Counted from the first letter of the stretch, positions 31,787 to 41,444 are shown. The stretch is 64,000 nucleotides of DNA from Symbiodinium natans (GCA_905221605.1 CAJNDS010002389.1:310001-374000); one strand, 5' to 3'. Translations and numbers: made by a program. Notes: generated by a model not told the origin, from the sequence alone.

Positions 31787-32154
31787 TGGAAGCCGTTCCA
31801 GTTAAAACTGAGCTCACTAGCCCAGGGGCTACATTTCAGCGTGAGAGCTTTCATAAACTGAACGAAGATTCGTTCAGGAAGCAAAGCCAAAATTCAGGCC
31901 CTAAACCCTAAAGCCTAAACCCTCAACCCTAAACCCTCAACCCTAAACCCTAAACCCTTGAATTCGGGAAGCAAGCCCCGACATTCAGCCGGAAATTCAG
32001 AGACTGGACTTCGACATTTCAGGCATCTAGCGGACGGACGTTTCAGGAAACCGTATGGCTGCAGGTTTAAGGTGCTTGAAGTAGGAGCCTGAAGAGCCTG
32101 TGAAGAATTTGGGGTTAGGTTTTCAGGGCTCTGGGTAGACGTCTGAGGGGTTGA
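31787..32154 (+). CDS. Three-exon gene fragment with array-bearing intron
   Basis: Exon 31787-31897 reads KTELTSPGATFQRESFHKLN and ends TTCAG with a GC 5' site opening a CCCTAAA array. Exon 31989-32064 follows CGACATTCAG, continues in phase (SETGLRHFRHLADGRFRKPY) and ends GCAG|GTTTAA. Exon 32127-32154 follows GTTAGGTTTTCAG and ends at TGA in phase. The ends of the first intron lie in two copies of a 26 bp sequence. No Met is present before the first exon, so the 5' part is missing. No family is recognised. Confidence 0.45.
31899..31959 (-). repeat. Telomeric array CCCTAAA flanked by 26 bp direct repeats
   Basis: Eight units with CCCTCAA variants. TTCAGGAAGCAAAGCC..ATTCAG (about 31872) recurs as TTCGGGAAGCAAGCC..CATTCAG (about 31965). 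Confidence 0.95.
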
Positions 32155-32218
32155 GGTTGTAGTGTTTCGGTCTAAGGTGTTACGGAGGGGCTCTGGCGGG
32201 GGCTGAAATAAGGGTTTA

Positions 32219-32584
32219 ATGTGTTGGGTTCAGGGTTTTGGGTGCTGGGTATACGTAGTGTCTTTTCCTGGTTTCCTGAGTTCTCTCGGCCTGACATGTA
32301 CTGAATCTGCTTCCCGAATTCCTGCGTGGTCCCCCGAGGCGTCCACCCTAAACCCTAAACCCCAAACCCCAAACCCCAAACCCCAAACCCCAAACCCCAA
32401 ACCCTAAACCCTAAACCCTAAACCCTAAACCTGGGCTTGGGGAGTCGGTTTTTTTGTACAGGCCACCAGATGTTCCTGTGATGGTTCCAGTCGGCCAAGG
32501 TTTGCGACATGCCCACAGACTCAGCAGGTCTGCCACAGGACCAGCAGGGACGCCGAACAATGCATGTGCACATTTTGTATAATA
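32219..32584 (+). CDS. Two-exon Cys-rich gene fragment
   Basis: The first exon ends at 32338 (GLTCTESASRIPAWSPE) with a GC site, followed by a CCCTAAA/CCCCAAA array. The second exon starts at 32462 after GGTTTTTTTGTACAG in the same phase. It is Cys-rich: CSCDG, ATCPQTQQVCHRTS and CMCTFC, with seven Cys in about 35 residues before an AT microsatellite. It could be a small secreted or metal-binding module. No family is recognised. Confidence 0.4.
32347..32433 (-). repeat. Telomeric array CCCTAAA with CCCCAAA core
   Basis: Two CCCTAAA, seven CCCCAAA, then five CCCTAAA units. Confidence 0.95.
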
Positions 32585-32668
32585 ATAATAATAATATATA
32601 TATATATATATATCTATACACCTATATATATATATCTATATATATATCTATATATATATATATAGATC
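32580..32668. repeat. AAT/AT microsatellite
   Basis: (AAT)n then (AT)n with TCTATA interruptions. Confidence 0.95.
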
Positions 32669-32689
32669 GTTTTATCCCCAAATGTCGGA

Positions 32690-33290
32690 AAGCCCTTCGG
32701 CCACATCAAATTGATATTTAGAATCTAATTAAAGGGCCACACCCTCAGAGATATTTTTTTCGGGAAATCCTCTGGCCTCATTCGCAATACTGTTTATTGA
32801 GACATCTATATTTGCCTACTTAAGGCCACACCCTTTGAAATCCTCCTCTGGCCCCTATTCGTGATGAAATTTCGTTTGGATTTTGTATTTTAAACCCACA
32901 CCCTAACAAATCCTCCCGGGTTTCATTTGAAATTGCACTTAAATAGGAAATTGCTTAAGAGGTCCCACCGACACTCTTCTAAGCCTCATTCGCAATCAAT
33001 GCCACACGACAAGTAGTTGAAACTACATTAAGTATTGCTAGACAAAATTCGAGATACGCAAAGTTCATTGTAATGATTTTCATTGCTACTAATGAGATTG
33101 CATCTATACGCAGAAAAACTTAATTTGCTCATGAGCAGCTTGGAAAAGCACATCTTGAATAACAGGCACGACTTGTGCCTAGAAAGCTAGATTTGCCTCG
33201 GAAAAGCTGATTAACAATAGTTTCTTTCAACAACTACACTTTATGCACAATTTGTAAAAGAAATCCCAACCAATAAAGAGCTCTCATGCC
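32690..33290. repeat. AT-rich block with decayed tandem repeat, no gene
   Basis: The motif GGCCACACCCT..AAATCCTC..CTGGCCTCATTCGCAAT recurs about every 70-90 bp from 32730 to 33000 with heavy divergence. The following 290 bp is AT-rich without structure I can name. Confidence 0.6.
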
Positions 33291-33543
33291 TAATCGCAGT
33301 ATTGCCCAGAGAACATCCATAGTGAAGCACATCGACTTGTTGGACATGTCTCAGGGCTATAATCCAGAGCACTTGGGAAACAGTTTTTGCGGTCAGGGCG
33401 TAAGGGTTGCTTCAAGTCCGCCCCACAGCCTCAAACCCTCCGTCGTTGATTATCAGATCCTGCTCTATTGCTACGAGTTTAACTCCAAAACCGAAGCTCA
33501 ACCTCCCCCCAAACCTTAATGCCACTTCAATTCCAACAGAACA

Positions 33544-33905
33544 ATGCCGAAGCACATAAACCACATGCCACTAAACCTGCAGGTTAAACTCAAGTCCCAG
33601 AACGCCCAGACCCACCGCAAACTCCAAAGCGCAATGTCTGACAAGCAAACCTTGGCAACTCTTCAAGCTTCCAATCTTCCAATCTTTGTCCGTTGCAAGG
33701 AGGGCTGTGTTCCGATCATCGAGTCCCTGATATTGGCAAAGGCCAGTCTCATGGTGTCGGGCTTGGTTTCATGGTTAGGGTTTAGGGTTTAGGGTTTAGG
33801 GTTTGGGGTTTGGGGTTTAGGGTTTAGGGTTTAGGGGTTCATGTACAGGATGTTAAAGGGAAGGTTGAAATGATGCCTGTTGTCAGAGCGTCTGTGACTT
33901 CGTGA
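33544..33905 (+). CDS. Two-exon gene candidate, 92 aa, unknown product
   Basis: Exon 1 (33544-33765) starts at ATG (MPKHINHMPLNLQVKLKSQN) and continues with ESLILAKASLMVSGL, a hydrophobic stretch. It ends TTG|GTTTCATGGTTAGGG. Exon 2 (33849-33905) follows CATGTACAG, reads DVKGKVEMMPVVRASVTS in phase and ends TGA. The intron holds a TTTAGGG array. Complete as modelled. No family is recognised. Confidence 0.45.
33774..33835 (+). repeat. Telomeric array TTTAGGG with TTTGGGG
   Basis: Nine units in the intron of the preceding gene. Confidence 0.95.
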
Positions 33906-34047
33906 ATCTTGAAATGACCATTTTGGGCCGAGGGTGTACTAAACCCTCAAATTCAGCCTGATCTATGGTGGGGCGCTTTACGGGTTCCATGGGTCTTGGA
34001 GCTGTCCGAAGCTCTCCCCTTGAGCCCGGAACCTGCATCAGAAGCCC

Positions 34048-34242
34048 ATGGGAACAGCGCAGGCCAACATCAACCCCAGGAACTCGCAGGGGGCGACGCC
34101 CATCATGCCCCTTGGATCGCCTCGGCTTCTGAAGATTTGCAGGGCTTCTGATGCAGGTTTGCGGAGTTCTTTGGGTTGTCGGTTCTGCTTGAGCGTGGTC
34201 GAGTGTCGTCGAGTATCCAGGGCTGCCTATCTTGGCACTGAT
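34048..34242 (+). CDS. Ankyrin-repeat-like fragment
   Basis: The frame from ATG 34048 reads AQANINPRNSQGATPIM, which fits the ankyrin pattern ADxNxRxxxGxTPLM. The second half of the repeat (helix 2) is not recognisable, so it is either an exon end near 34110 or a decayed repeat. Ankyrin repeats mediate protein binding. The frame stays open to 34242, but the later part is not ankyrin-like. Confidence 0.4.
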
Positions 34243-34289
34243 TGAGCAACTGTGTCACTACGACCAGTTGCTCCTAAACCCCAAATCCC

Positions 34290-35237
34290 GAAGCCTCCCT
34301 TGGGCGCAATCGGCGTTAGCCTGCTGGGCATAGAAGGCCAGATATCTGCCGGAGCACAGGGGTGCCAGGAGGCACAAGAACCGACGATTTTCCATGAGGA
34401 GAAACTTGGATAGGCCTGCATACCCTGCCTGCGGTCTGTGTGTTTGGCAGGCTGGGGTACAGCTTTCGAAAGAGATTCGTATTACATATATATGTATGTA
34501 GTATATATGTGTGTGTACAATGTCTACGCATATATATATATATACACACATACCTACATACATACACAGTTATATGTCTACAGTCACCTGCTTTTCCTTG
34601 CAGTTCTTCTACTATTTTCTTAGCTTGCAGAAGTGTCAAAATCAGACTGGAAGCCTCACTAAATGTACTGCTCCATGCGTCCATGCGTCATTTGACATTC
34701 AGTTCCTCTGCAGAACTGGCCTTTAGCCTCGGGACATGCCAAGGTATGCGTGCCGTCAGAAGAATGTGGAGATCGTCAAAATGCCACCCTTCTTATATTC
34801 TTTTGGGTTTGGGGTTTCTGGGTCAATAACTGATTGCAGAAGCTGCTGAAGTGTGTTAGTGTGAGGTCTGCAGCGGCTGGCCTCTGTAGGTTGCACCGCA
34901 CTCAAGATGCCCCCGAAGTAGGTTGCTGTCGGAAGCAAATGAGGCGGGACAGTAAGTGCCAGCGCGCAAAGCAAGCGAGTGCGCAAGAGAGAGAGAGAGA
35001 GAGAGTTCCCTGGATACTGAAGTATCACGCTGAGTTTCTCCGCGTCACAAGGGCACGCCTGCATGCGAGCGGTAGGGGCACCTTTCCTACCCCTCAAGCC
35101 CGGAAGAAGAAGAAGAATAGAAAGAAGAAGAAGAAGAGAGCACGAATGGGGGGGAGAGCGAGAGAGCGAGAGAGCGAGAGAGCGAGAGAGCGAGAGAGCG
35201 AGAGAGAGAGAGAGAGATAGAGAGATAGAGAGATAGA

Positions 35238-35271
<34 letters not shown>

Positions 35272-35907
35272 ACGAGAGCGAGCGAGAGAGCCAGAGAGCG
35301 CGAGAGCGAGAGAGAGAGAGGGAATAAAAAGAAGGGAGAGAAGCAAAGAGAAGCACTCGTGCAGCATAGAAAAGTCGCATGACCCAAGAGTGCCATGGCG
35401 CTCTCGTCGCCGAGAAGCCCCATTCATAAAGTCTAAAGGATGCAGCAACAGAGAGGGAGCATGCGCTGGGTAGCATCGGGGCGTGTAAGTTTGCCGGTCA
35501 CTGAGTGCCGTGCCAGACTAAGAGCGACAAGATACCTCGGGAAGCTTCTTGAGCTTTTGTTCGCTAGGGTTTATGTTTCTGGTGGCATCCTTGGGGTGGG
35601 CCCTTCCTTCCTGGAGTTCAGAGTGAGTAAGGTAGGCTTACGCCGAGGGCCGTGCCATTTCCTCATTGGGTTGTTGAATCCTCGAGCTCTTCTTGTTGAG
35701 CGGAGTGGTTCAGCGAGACGTCGACATCGGATTTGTCACATCTTCCTTCGTCTGCAACACAGGTTTATCTGGCAGAAACGGAGCCATCATCACACGGAGA
35801 TACCTAGCGCTGGGCCAGCAAAAATGCATGGCTGCGCTCTTTGTCCCTGCCAGCAGTTGACCATGACGCTTGACGCAAACTCAGCGATCCCTTCATCTAA
35901 AGTTTAA
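34290..35907 (+). CDS. Multi-exon gene fragment, unknown product
   Basis: Probable exons: about 34290-34408 (GAIGVSLLGIEGQISAGAQG), 34600-34752 (VKIRLEASLNVLLHASMRHL, ending CAAG|GTATGC), 34869-34949 (RLHRTQDAPEVGCCRKQ, ending ACA|GTAAGT), near 35370-35460 (EKSHDPRVPWRSRREAPFIK) and a terminal part ending TAA 35905 (QKRSHHHTEIPSAGPAKMHG). GA-rich and TA/TG microsatellites fall between them, as expected of introns. Junction 1 is unresolved. It may continue the ankyrin-like fragment upstream. Confidence 0.3.
34480..34565. repeat. TA/TG microsatellite
   Basis: Mixed ATATGT and TATACACA. Confidence 0.9.
34985..35330. repeat. GA-rich tract with GAGAGATA repeats
   Basis: AG runs, GAGAGC units then eight GAGAGATA-type units. 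The 109-230 codon Ser/Leu frames on the - strand are artefacts. Confidence 0.95.
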
Positions 35908-36089
35908 ACCCTCCCTTTTTTGGGCCGGACCCTCCAGTGCTACAGTTTCTGGCCGAATGGACCCTGCACGAGTTTGGATACTCTCCATGTCGGACCCGAT
36001 TTTGCTTTGGGGGGTGGTATTTGAGGGAGGGGGCTCAGCTGCAGCCGGGCACAATCGCACAGGTTGGTTCTGATGCGGTGAAGATGATG

Positions 36090-36195
36090 TGGGGATTTCC
36101 GAAAATAGGGGTACCCCTTATATACCCCAAAATACTATATGATCCGTTTCAAGGAACCCCAAAAACGGTACCCCAATTTTCGGGAATCCCCCACG
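36090..36195. mobile_element. Family A inverted-repeat element, near-complete
   Basis: GTGGGGATTTCCGAAAATAG pairs with TTTTCGGGAATCCCCCAC at the other end. The interior holds ACCCC..ATACCCCAAAATACTAT. Confidence 0.85.
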
Positions 36196-36903
36196 TGAAT
36201 GTGGGTTCTCGTTTTGCCTGCATGGACATGGTGGATCAAAGTGAAGAAAGCTCACGTGTTGCGCTTGTAGTTTTTTTGTTTTTCGGGATACCCGCTTCCC
36301 TAAATCATATGGCGTATTCCTTGGGGGTTGTTCTTGCGACGATGTTGTTCCAGGTTGATCAGCCACGGTGCGCGGGTTTGGCCGTGCGATCAGGCATGGC
36401 TTGGGGGCTTATGGAGCTTGGAGCTGTGGGTCTGGAAGCTTATGAATTGTTTTGTTGAAGATGGGTTACGTGGTTTGCTTTGGCCTGCATGCACGTACTC
36501 TTGAGCGCGCGCGATTCAAGCTCACATGTTGTGCAGGGTCAAGATGCTGGTCTTGGTGTTCAAAGAGGGGCTGCAAGTTGAAAAGTGGACTTCGTATTGG
36601 TCTTCAGAAACAAGAGCAGGGTCCTGCGACCAAAGTAACGGGTACGCTGAAGCGCCAAACACCCTCACGAACACACGTTCCCTCAACATCCCCCAACCAG
36701 TCTTCAACCCAAACTGCTGCCCATGCTTGCGATCTCTTGGCTGCATCGCATCTCTCCAGGCGTGCCGTAAGAGAGTTAGTATCGATGCTGTTTGACTTGG
36801 AGATCCTCACACTAGGAGACTAGGTGCAGTTATAGGTTTGGGGTACGTTTACAACTTGCAAGTTCATTACTCAGAGTTCCATTCAGTCCCATGCTTGTTG
36901 CAG

Positions 36904-37605
36904 TTTTCACGTAGCCAATGCATGATGCACCATGCCAATGCCATCATGCTGGCATCTGTTGCCACGGCACGGCCTGTGCCTTTTGCGATTCGTGAAATAT
37001 TTACTTCCAAAGAATGCGATGACGGCAGCAGTACTGCTGCCGCCGTGAGGGACATGGCGAGGGTCTGCAGAAGCCCGCCAAACTTTCACGTGAGGCTGAA
37101 CTCCCGAACGATTGTGTACACATATTATGAGACTTCGGACGTCTCATGTAGCGGAACGATGATCCGCAGTGAGGTTGTGCCGATTGGCGAGTGTGTTCTC
37201 GACCAGGAAGCGTCGGAAAGCAACAACGAATCTCGCTACACGCAGTGGACTCTGAGATTGCATGAGGCCGTCGTAGAACAGGTGTATGCTTCAGAAGGGT
37301 GCTCTGGCAGCCCTATGGAAACCAATGCCCTGATTCTTGGTGTCTGCGATGAGCCCCGTAGTCGCATGCTGGCATGCAAAGGTGGTATGATTGAGGAGCT
37401 TCACTACGCGGACGCATGCAGTGGTGACAATCAATCATGGATGGCTTTTCCTGTGCAGAGCTGCATTCCCCATCATCTTTACGAGAACAGAAGTCGCAGG
37501 TTCACCTTCAGCTCATGCGACATAAGTTCTGCGAACCGTTTCACCTCTATCCTGGCGAGCCTTTCGCTTATAATATGGCGAATCCTGCGAGTTGGCAATG
37601 TCTGA
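36904..37605 (+). CDS. Three-module Cys-repeat protein, probably secreted
   Basis: CCATGCTTGTTGCAG precedes 36904 and may be a cis- or trans-splice acceptor. The first Met is at 36922. The protein (228 aa from there) has three modules of the form aromatic..CSG-x(11-13)-C near residues 100-118 (CSGTM..GEC), 152-168 (CSGSP..GVC) and 191-207 (CSGDN..QSC), plus further Cys. The last 25 residues are hydrophobic (ILASLSLIIWRILRV), like a membrane anchor. No enzyme motif is seen. The first 20 residues are only weakly signal-like. I recall repeated CSG modules in dinoflagellate proteins, but no named family. Confidence 0.55.
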   Translation, partial: FSRSQCMMHHANAIMLASVATARPVPFAIREIFTSKECDDGSSTAAAVRDMARVCRSPPNFHVRLNSRTIVYTYYETSDVSCSGTMIRSEVVPIGECVLDQEASESNNESRYTQWTLRLHEAVVEQVYASEGCSGSPMETNALILGVCDEPRSRMLACKGGMIEELHYADACSGDNQSWMAFPVQSCIPHHLYENRSRRFTFSSCDISSANRFTSILASLSLIIWRILRVGNV

Positions 37606-37777
37606 ACTCTCTGCCGAAGCGAAGCTACTGCGCCAGATGCGACAAAACAGGCTCCTCAAGCCGTTTCTGACCGTGGCTTCAGTTGTGGAACGGAAAGCAA
37701 TTTCAACCTGAGCGAGGGTTCTTGAGATTTCGAATAACCCTTCAGTAAATTCTCGACCCTTGACCTTGAGCCCTGAG

Positions 37778-37800
37778 CCCTAAACCCTAAACCCAAACCC
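37778..37800 (-). repeat. Short CCCTAAA array
   Basis: Three units. Confidence 0.9.
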
Positions 37801-37880
37801 ATGATCTGCTCTTGGTTGTAAGCGCGCCGTGCAAGAGGCATTAGGATACTGAAAGATGGGTGGCAGCATTGCCTGCCAAG

Positions 37881-37925
37881 AAAGCACAAGCCTACAAGCC
37901 CCAGCGGCCTACTGCAAGCCTGGGG
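37881..37925 (+). CDS. Small exon candidate
   Basis: After ATTGCCTGCCAAG it reads AQAYKPQRPTASLG and ends at GTTGAGGG, a telomere-variant tract. Very short, so the evidence is positional. Confidence 0.25.
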
Positions 37926-37966
37926 GTTGAGGGTTGAGGGTTCTGGTTTAGGGTTTAGGGCTCTTC
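37925..37966 (+). repeat. Degenerate telomeric array
   Basis: TTGAGGG and TTTAGGG units. Confidence 0.9.
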
Positions 37967-38129
37967 GCACCCCAAGGTTTAGAACTGGGAGTCCCGGCTC
38001 AGGGGAAGGCAATCTGCTGATGCTGGTGACTCGAAGTTTCAGAGATAGCTTTCATGACCGGCCCCTCACCTAGACACAACCCCTCGTTCTGAGGCACCCC
38101 CTCAGCAAAAGGAAAAGCTTCTCCGCAAC

Positions 38130-38300
38130 GCATCATAATAACAATACTAAAAGCAAGAATAGTAGCGATGATGATAATAAAAGTAATACTAAACATAATA
38201 ATGATAATAATAACAATAGTGGTAATAATATATATAGTAATAATGATGACAACAAAAATAATAATTGTAATAATAATCATAATAATAATCACACTAAGCT
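38130..38300. repeat. AAT-rich microsatellite
   Basis: Imperfect (AATAAT)n on the + strand. Confidence 0.9.
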
Positions 38301-38325
38301 GCTCTCGGAGGACGGTCACAGCTGC

Positions 38326-38511
38326 ATGAGCTGGGCCGCAGCGCTTCACGAAGAGGCAGCGTGGGAGGTTTTTCTGGAAACCTTTTGGGGGGAAGGGGGT
38401 TTAGGGTTTAGGGTTTAGGGTTTAGGGCCCCAAGGCGTTCGGACTGGAGTTGCGGAGCTTGAGGCTCTAAATGTTGGGTTCCGATGCCAATGTGTTTACA
38501 CTATAGCATGA
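38326..38511 (+). CDS. Two-exon small gene with a 36 nt telomeric intron
   Basis: Exon 1 (ATG 38326 to 38398) reads MSWAAALHEEAAWEVFLETF, acidic and helix-like. The intron (38399-38434) is GTTTAGGG repeated, ending GGGCCCCAAG. Exon 2 (38435-38511) continues in phase (RTGVAELEALNVGFRCQCVY) to TGA. Unspliced reading stops inside the array, so the model requires removal of a 36 nt intron. Predicted product is about 49 aa. No family is recognised. Confidence 0.4.
38399..38428 (+). repeat. Telomeric array TTTAGGG forming most of an intron
   Basis: Four units. Confidence 0.95.
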
Positions 38512-38729
38512 TGGATGCACGCATTTACGATTTTGTTGTGCAAGCTTGCTGACGAATACTGCAAGGTTATATTGCGGTCCGTTTTTTCCTGAACATGATG
38601 ATTTGTGATCACGCGTTAAGTGGCTTCGAGATGTTGGTTTGTGTCAGAGGGGCAAGTATACACCGTTATACGTGAAAGAAGCTCGCCTTCATCAGCATCC
38701 TGAGCGGATGCAGGCACAAGCTGAACTGG

Positions 38730-39734
38730 TTGTTAAAGTGCGTCCCTGAACTACCGCGAGCTGTGCAGCACCCTCGCAGCCCTCGTTTTCTTGACAGGGT
38801 GACTCAGGATTCAGTTTTGGCCTCAAGGGAAGCTTTTTCGTTCTCACTGCCTCCATCAGAAGGCTTTGGCGGCCGCATCCATCTGAATCCCTCCTGCAGC
38901 TTTAGAACGCGAAGCCAACAGAGTTACTGCTGCTGGCCTCTTTGCACACCTTCACAACGTGTGCGTGCAATTCGAAACGAGCCCCAACCTTCGATGTGCA
39001 GGAGAAGCCCTTGTATGCCAAGAATCCGCGCCCACCGCTGCCGGACGACGAGCCTTGCTGTTGCTATGGCCAGAGGGTGGGGCTTTGAGGGTGACACCGC
39101 ACACAAATACACCCCTAGATTTCATTCAAGTTTCCCCCCCCCCCCCGCCCCCCTCCGTCGTCTTGGCTTCACAAGTCGAGTTGGGGCGGCCTAAGCGCAG
39201 CTTTAGACCTTTTTCGGGATGGCGATTGAGAGACCTCACGGTCCTGGCCTTGAAGCAACGAGGCAAAACGGCACCTTTATGGAGTATCCCTCTATGTAGG
39301 AAGACGAGCTTCATCTTAGACCCAATGGTTTTCAAAGGTTAGTTGGCAGTTTAAGGGGTCCATTCTGCTAGATTCCGGCATCGACTTAAGGAAGAGCGCT
39401 CGGCTTTCTTGGTGGAGTTGCTCTTGGTGGCCTCCACACTGGAGATAGAGTTCCGGCCTGTCAAGAGGCCGCAGCCCGGGAAGAGGGCCAGGGAGGTCGG
39501 ACTTTCCAAATTTGGAGGTTGAAGCTGTTCCCTAAACCCTAAACCCTGAACCCTAAACTGGCCCTAATCTGTGTTGTTGCGAGTCGTGTGGGGTTCAAGC
39601 AGCTGCTTGAGGAGTTGCACTGGCTTTGTCTAAAAATGCACGACAACAGATACACAGCGGATGTAGATGATGAGTGCGTCCATGATCCTGTTGTTAATCA
39701 ATGTGGTCAAGCTTGTGATCTTGAATCATGCTGA
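38730..39734 (+). CDS. Four-exon gene candidate, about 265 aa, unknown product
   Basis: Exons: up to 39090 (RVRAIRNEPQPSMCRRSPCM; the start may lie upstream since 38730 is not an ATG), 39176-39337 (SFRPFSGWRLRDLTVLALKQ, donor AAAG|GTTAGT), 39391-39517 (ALGFLGGVALGGLHTG) and 39584-39734 (LLEELHWLCLKMHDNRYTAD), ending TGA. All three junctions agree in phase. Introns are 85, 53 and 66 nt; the first holds a poly-C run and the third a short CCCTAAA array. The C-terminus is acidic with Cys (DVDDEC, QCGQAC). No family is recognised. This is among the best gene models here. Confidence 0.5.
39531..39560 (-). repeat. Short CCCTAAA array
   Basis: Four units with CCCTGAA, inside the third intron of the preceding gene. 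Confidence 0.9.
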
Positions 39735-40374
39735 TCATGATCATCATCAGGTTCCTGGCGGTGGTGATGAGGGTGAGGGTGATAGTGAAGGTGACGGTGG
39801 TGTTGGTGGTGATGGTGATGATGACGATGGATGCCTCCTGGGATAGGCCTCAGAGTAGTTTAGCCAAGAAGCATGATGAACATGACATCAGAATTGACCT
39901 CCAAGGCCCAAACCCAGGTCACAAGCCTCCTCATAGTGCCCAAGGAACCTTGCTTTGAACCCTGAGCCCGAAAATAAGCAAAGATCCTAAATGGCCAAGC
40001 CCAAATACAGAGCCGCTTGAAATCGCAAAGCCCTTGACTTGATGTAAGCGCGCGCCCGCCCGCTGCCATAACGTGTACAGGATGGTCTCGGCAGCTGTGG
40101 CTGCCGCCTCAACTTCTCCGGCGTCCATGTTTCAAAACCCCTCGACGCCCGGCGCATCCGAGTCTGGAGTTTATAGGTCCAGAGTGTGTAGACCTTATGG
40201 AGACTGAAGGAAACATGAACCCTGCAAATAGAACCCCCACTGCAGTTCCGCATAGACCTGTTGAACCTGCCACTCGCCATCAGGTACCATTGCGATGCAA
40301 GCCACAGGGCCAAGAGCTTGAAACCCACACCCAAGAAAAGCCTGAACTAGGTTCTAAACCGTTTCGCTACTAGT

Positions 40375-40463
40375 TGCTTAAGAACCCCGAAAAACATGTA
40401 ATATTCTTCCTAACTAAGGTTAATATAGGGATTATCATTGTTACTCTTTTGGGGTTCTTAAGC
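40375..40463. mobile_element. Small inverted-repeat element with CTTAAGAACCCC ends
   Basis: GCTTAAGAACCCCGAAAA at 40376 is matched by TTTTGGGGTTCTTAAGCC at 40447. The element is 89 bp. A single copy was seen. Confidence 0.8.
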
Positions 40464-40577
40464 CAAGGGTCGTTCAGGATGGATGAGCTTAGGTTGAAGT
40501 TAGTGTCTCAAGGCGTGTCACGTTGCCGAGGCTGCCCGACTCACATGAACAACGTTCCGCGAGTTTAGGTGAGAACC

Positions 40578-40605
40578 CAAAACCCTAAACCCGAAACCCT
40601 AACAT
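40578..40605 (-). repeat. CCCTAAA/CCCGAAA array
   Basis: Four units. Confidence 0.9.
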
Positions 40606-40618
40606 GCAACTTTGCCAG

Positions 40619-40684
40619 CTTCCGACAGGGAAGCCGACCCGAGAACCAGTGAATCGTTCGGTGCAACCGGCTCGTGGTCAATGG
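40619..40684 (+). CDS. Exon candidate between CCCTAAA and TTTAGGG arrays
   Basis: The acceptor CAACTTTGCCAG lies 12 nt after a CCCTAAA array. The frame SDREADPRTSESFGATGSWS ends at ATGG, directly followed by GTTTAGGG. It is polar and Ser-rich. No family is recognised. Confidence 0.4.
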
Positions 40685-40725
40685 GTTTAGGGTTTAGGGT
40701 GTAGGGTTTAGGGTTTAGGGTTAGG
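40685..40725 (+). repeat. Telomeric array TTTAGGG
   Basis: Five to six units. Confidence 0.95.
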
Positions 40726-40727
40726 AA

Positions 40728-40860
40728 CCCCCCAAAAGTGTATAATCCTTATTCTACCCTCCCAAAAGTGTATAATGATTATAATGAGGATGATACTATT
40801 ATCCGAACCCCCCCCCCCCCAAAAGGGCAACTAACCGCATTATCGGAAACCCCCATATGA
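40728..40860. mobile_element. Family A-like element, rearranged
   Basis: Contains two copies of CCCAAAAGTGTATAAT and ends TTATCGGAAACCCCCATATG. Confidence 0.65.
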
Positions 40861-41053
40861 CAGAGCAACCTCTGAGGAAGCGGCGTGCGAGCGTGCGCCG
40901 TACCACGATTGAAGATGCGAAGGAAAGACCGCTTGGCTCGGGGCCACTCCTTGTCTTGCACTTTCGGTTTAGGGTTTAGGGTTTAGGTTTAGGGTTTAGG
41001 GTTTAGGGTTCGGCGCAGCCGCGCAGCTACACGCTAAGTCCTCGATGAACCCC
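40857..41053 (+). CDS. Two-exon small gene; start codon supplied by a repeat element
   Basis: ATG at 40857 is the last part of the family A end (CCCCCATATG). Exon 1 reads MTEQPLRKRRASVRRTTIED, strongly basic, and ends TTTCG|GTTTAGGG at 40966. A short terminal exon after GCCGCGCAG (41032-41053) continues in phase to TGA. Predicted product is about 43 aa. A second frame in the last exon is also open. No family is recognised. Confidence 0.35.
40967..41012 (+). repeat. Telomeric array TTTAGGG
   Basis: Six units. Confidence 0.95.
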
Positions 41054-41123
41054 CTGCATCTGTTCCTGAGCTAAAAGTTCTTCAGGGTTTCGTAGTTCGT
41101 AGTTCTCGTAACGTGAAGACCGC

Positions 41124-41444
41124 TTGAAGTCTCCAACGTGGGATCCGCGACAACTCACAAGGCACCATGTAAAGATATGCAAAACTCTAAATGTCGGAAA
41201 GCACCTCAAGATCCCACGTGCCTTAAGCTTCGCAGGAGATGAGCCTGGAAGAGTTGGACCTTGCAGACTTCGGGGAGATCTTGAGATTCCTGACTTTCTC
41301 TCTGGGGAAGCAGAGGAAACCAAAAAAGAAAACTCGACCGATTCAAGAGTGACACCAATTCTCGACTTATCCAAGGACCACAGCCGGAGGCAGGACTACT
41401 GGCAGTCGAGGCTGGATCCTAGGAGCACCCTCGTGAGGGTCTAA
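41124..41444 (+). CDS. Acidic/charged ORF, 5' end unknown
   Basis: A 106-codon open frame (no ATG at its start) includes GDLEIPDFLSGEAEETKKEN and ends DPRSTLVRV before TAA. Charged composition is unlike the overlapping frame and argues for real coding. CTAAGTAAGTG after the stop could be part of a splice site in another reading. No family is recognised. Confidence 0.4.
   Translation: MKSPTWDPRQLTRHHVKICKTLNVGKHLKIPRALSFAGDEPGRVGPCRLRGDLEIPDFLSGEAEETKKENSTDSRVTPILDLSKDHSRRQDYWQSRLDPRSTLVRV

Noticed and set aside
34756-35476. Ser/Leu-rich frames of 109-230 codons on the - strand
   Set aside because: Translations of the GA-rich microsatellite; the unique flanks support a + strand gene instead.
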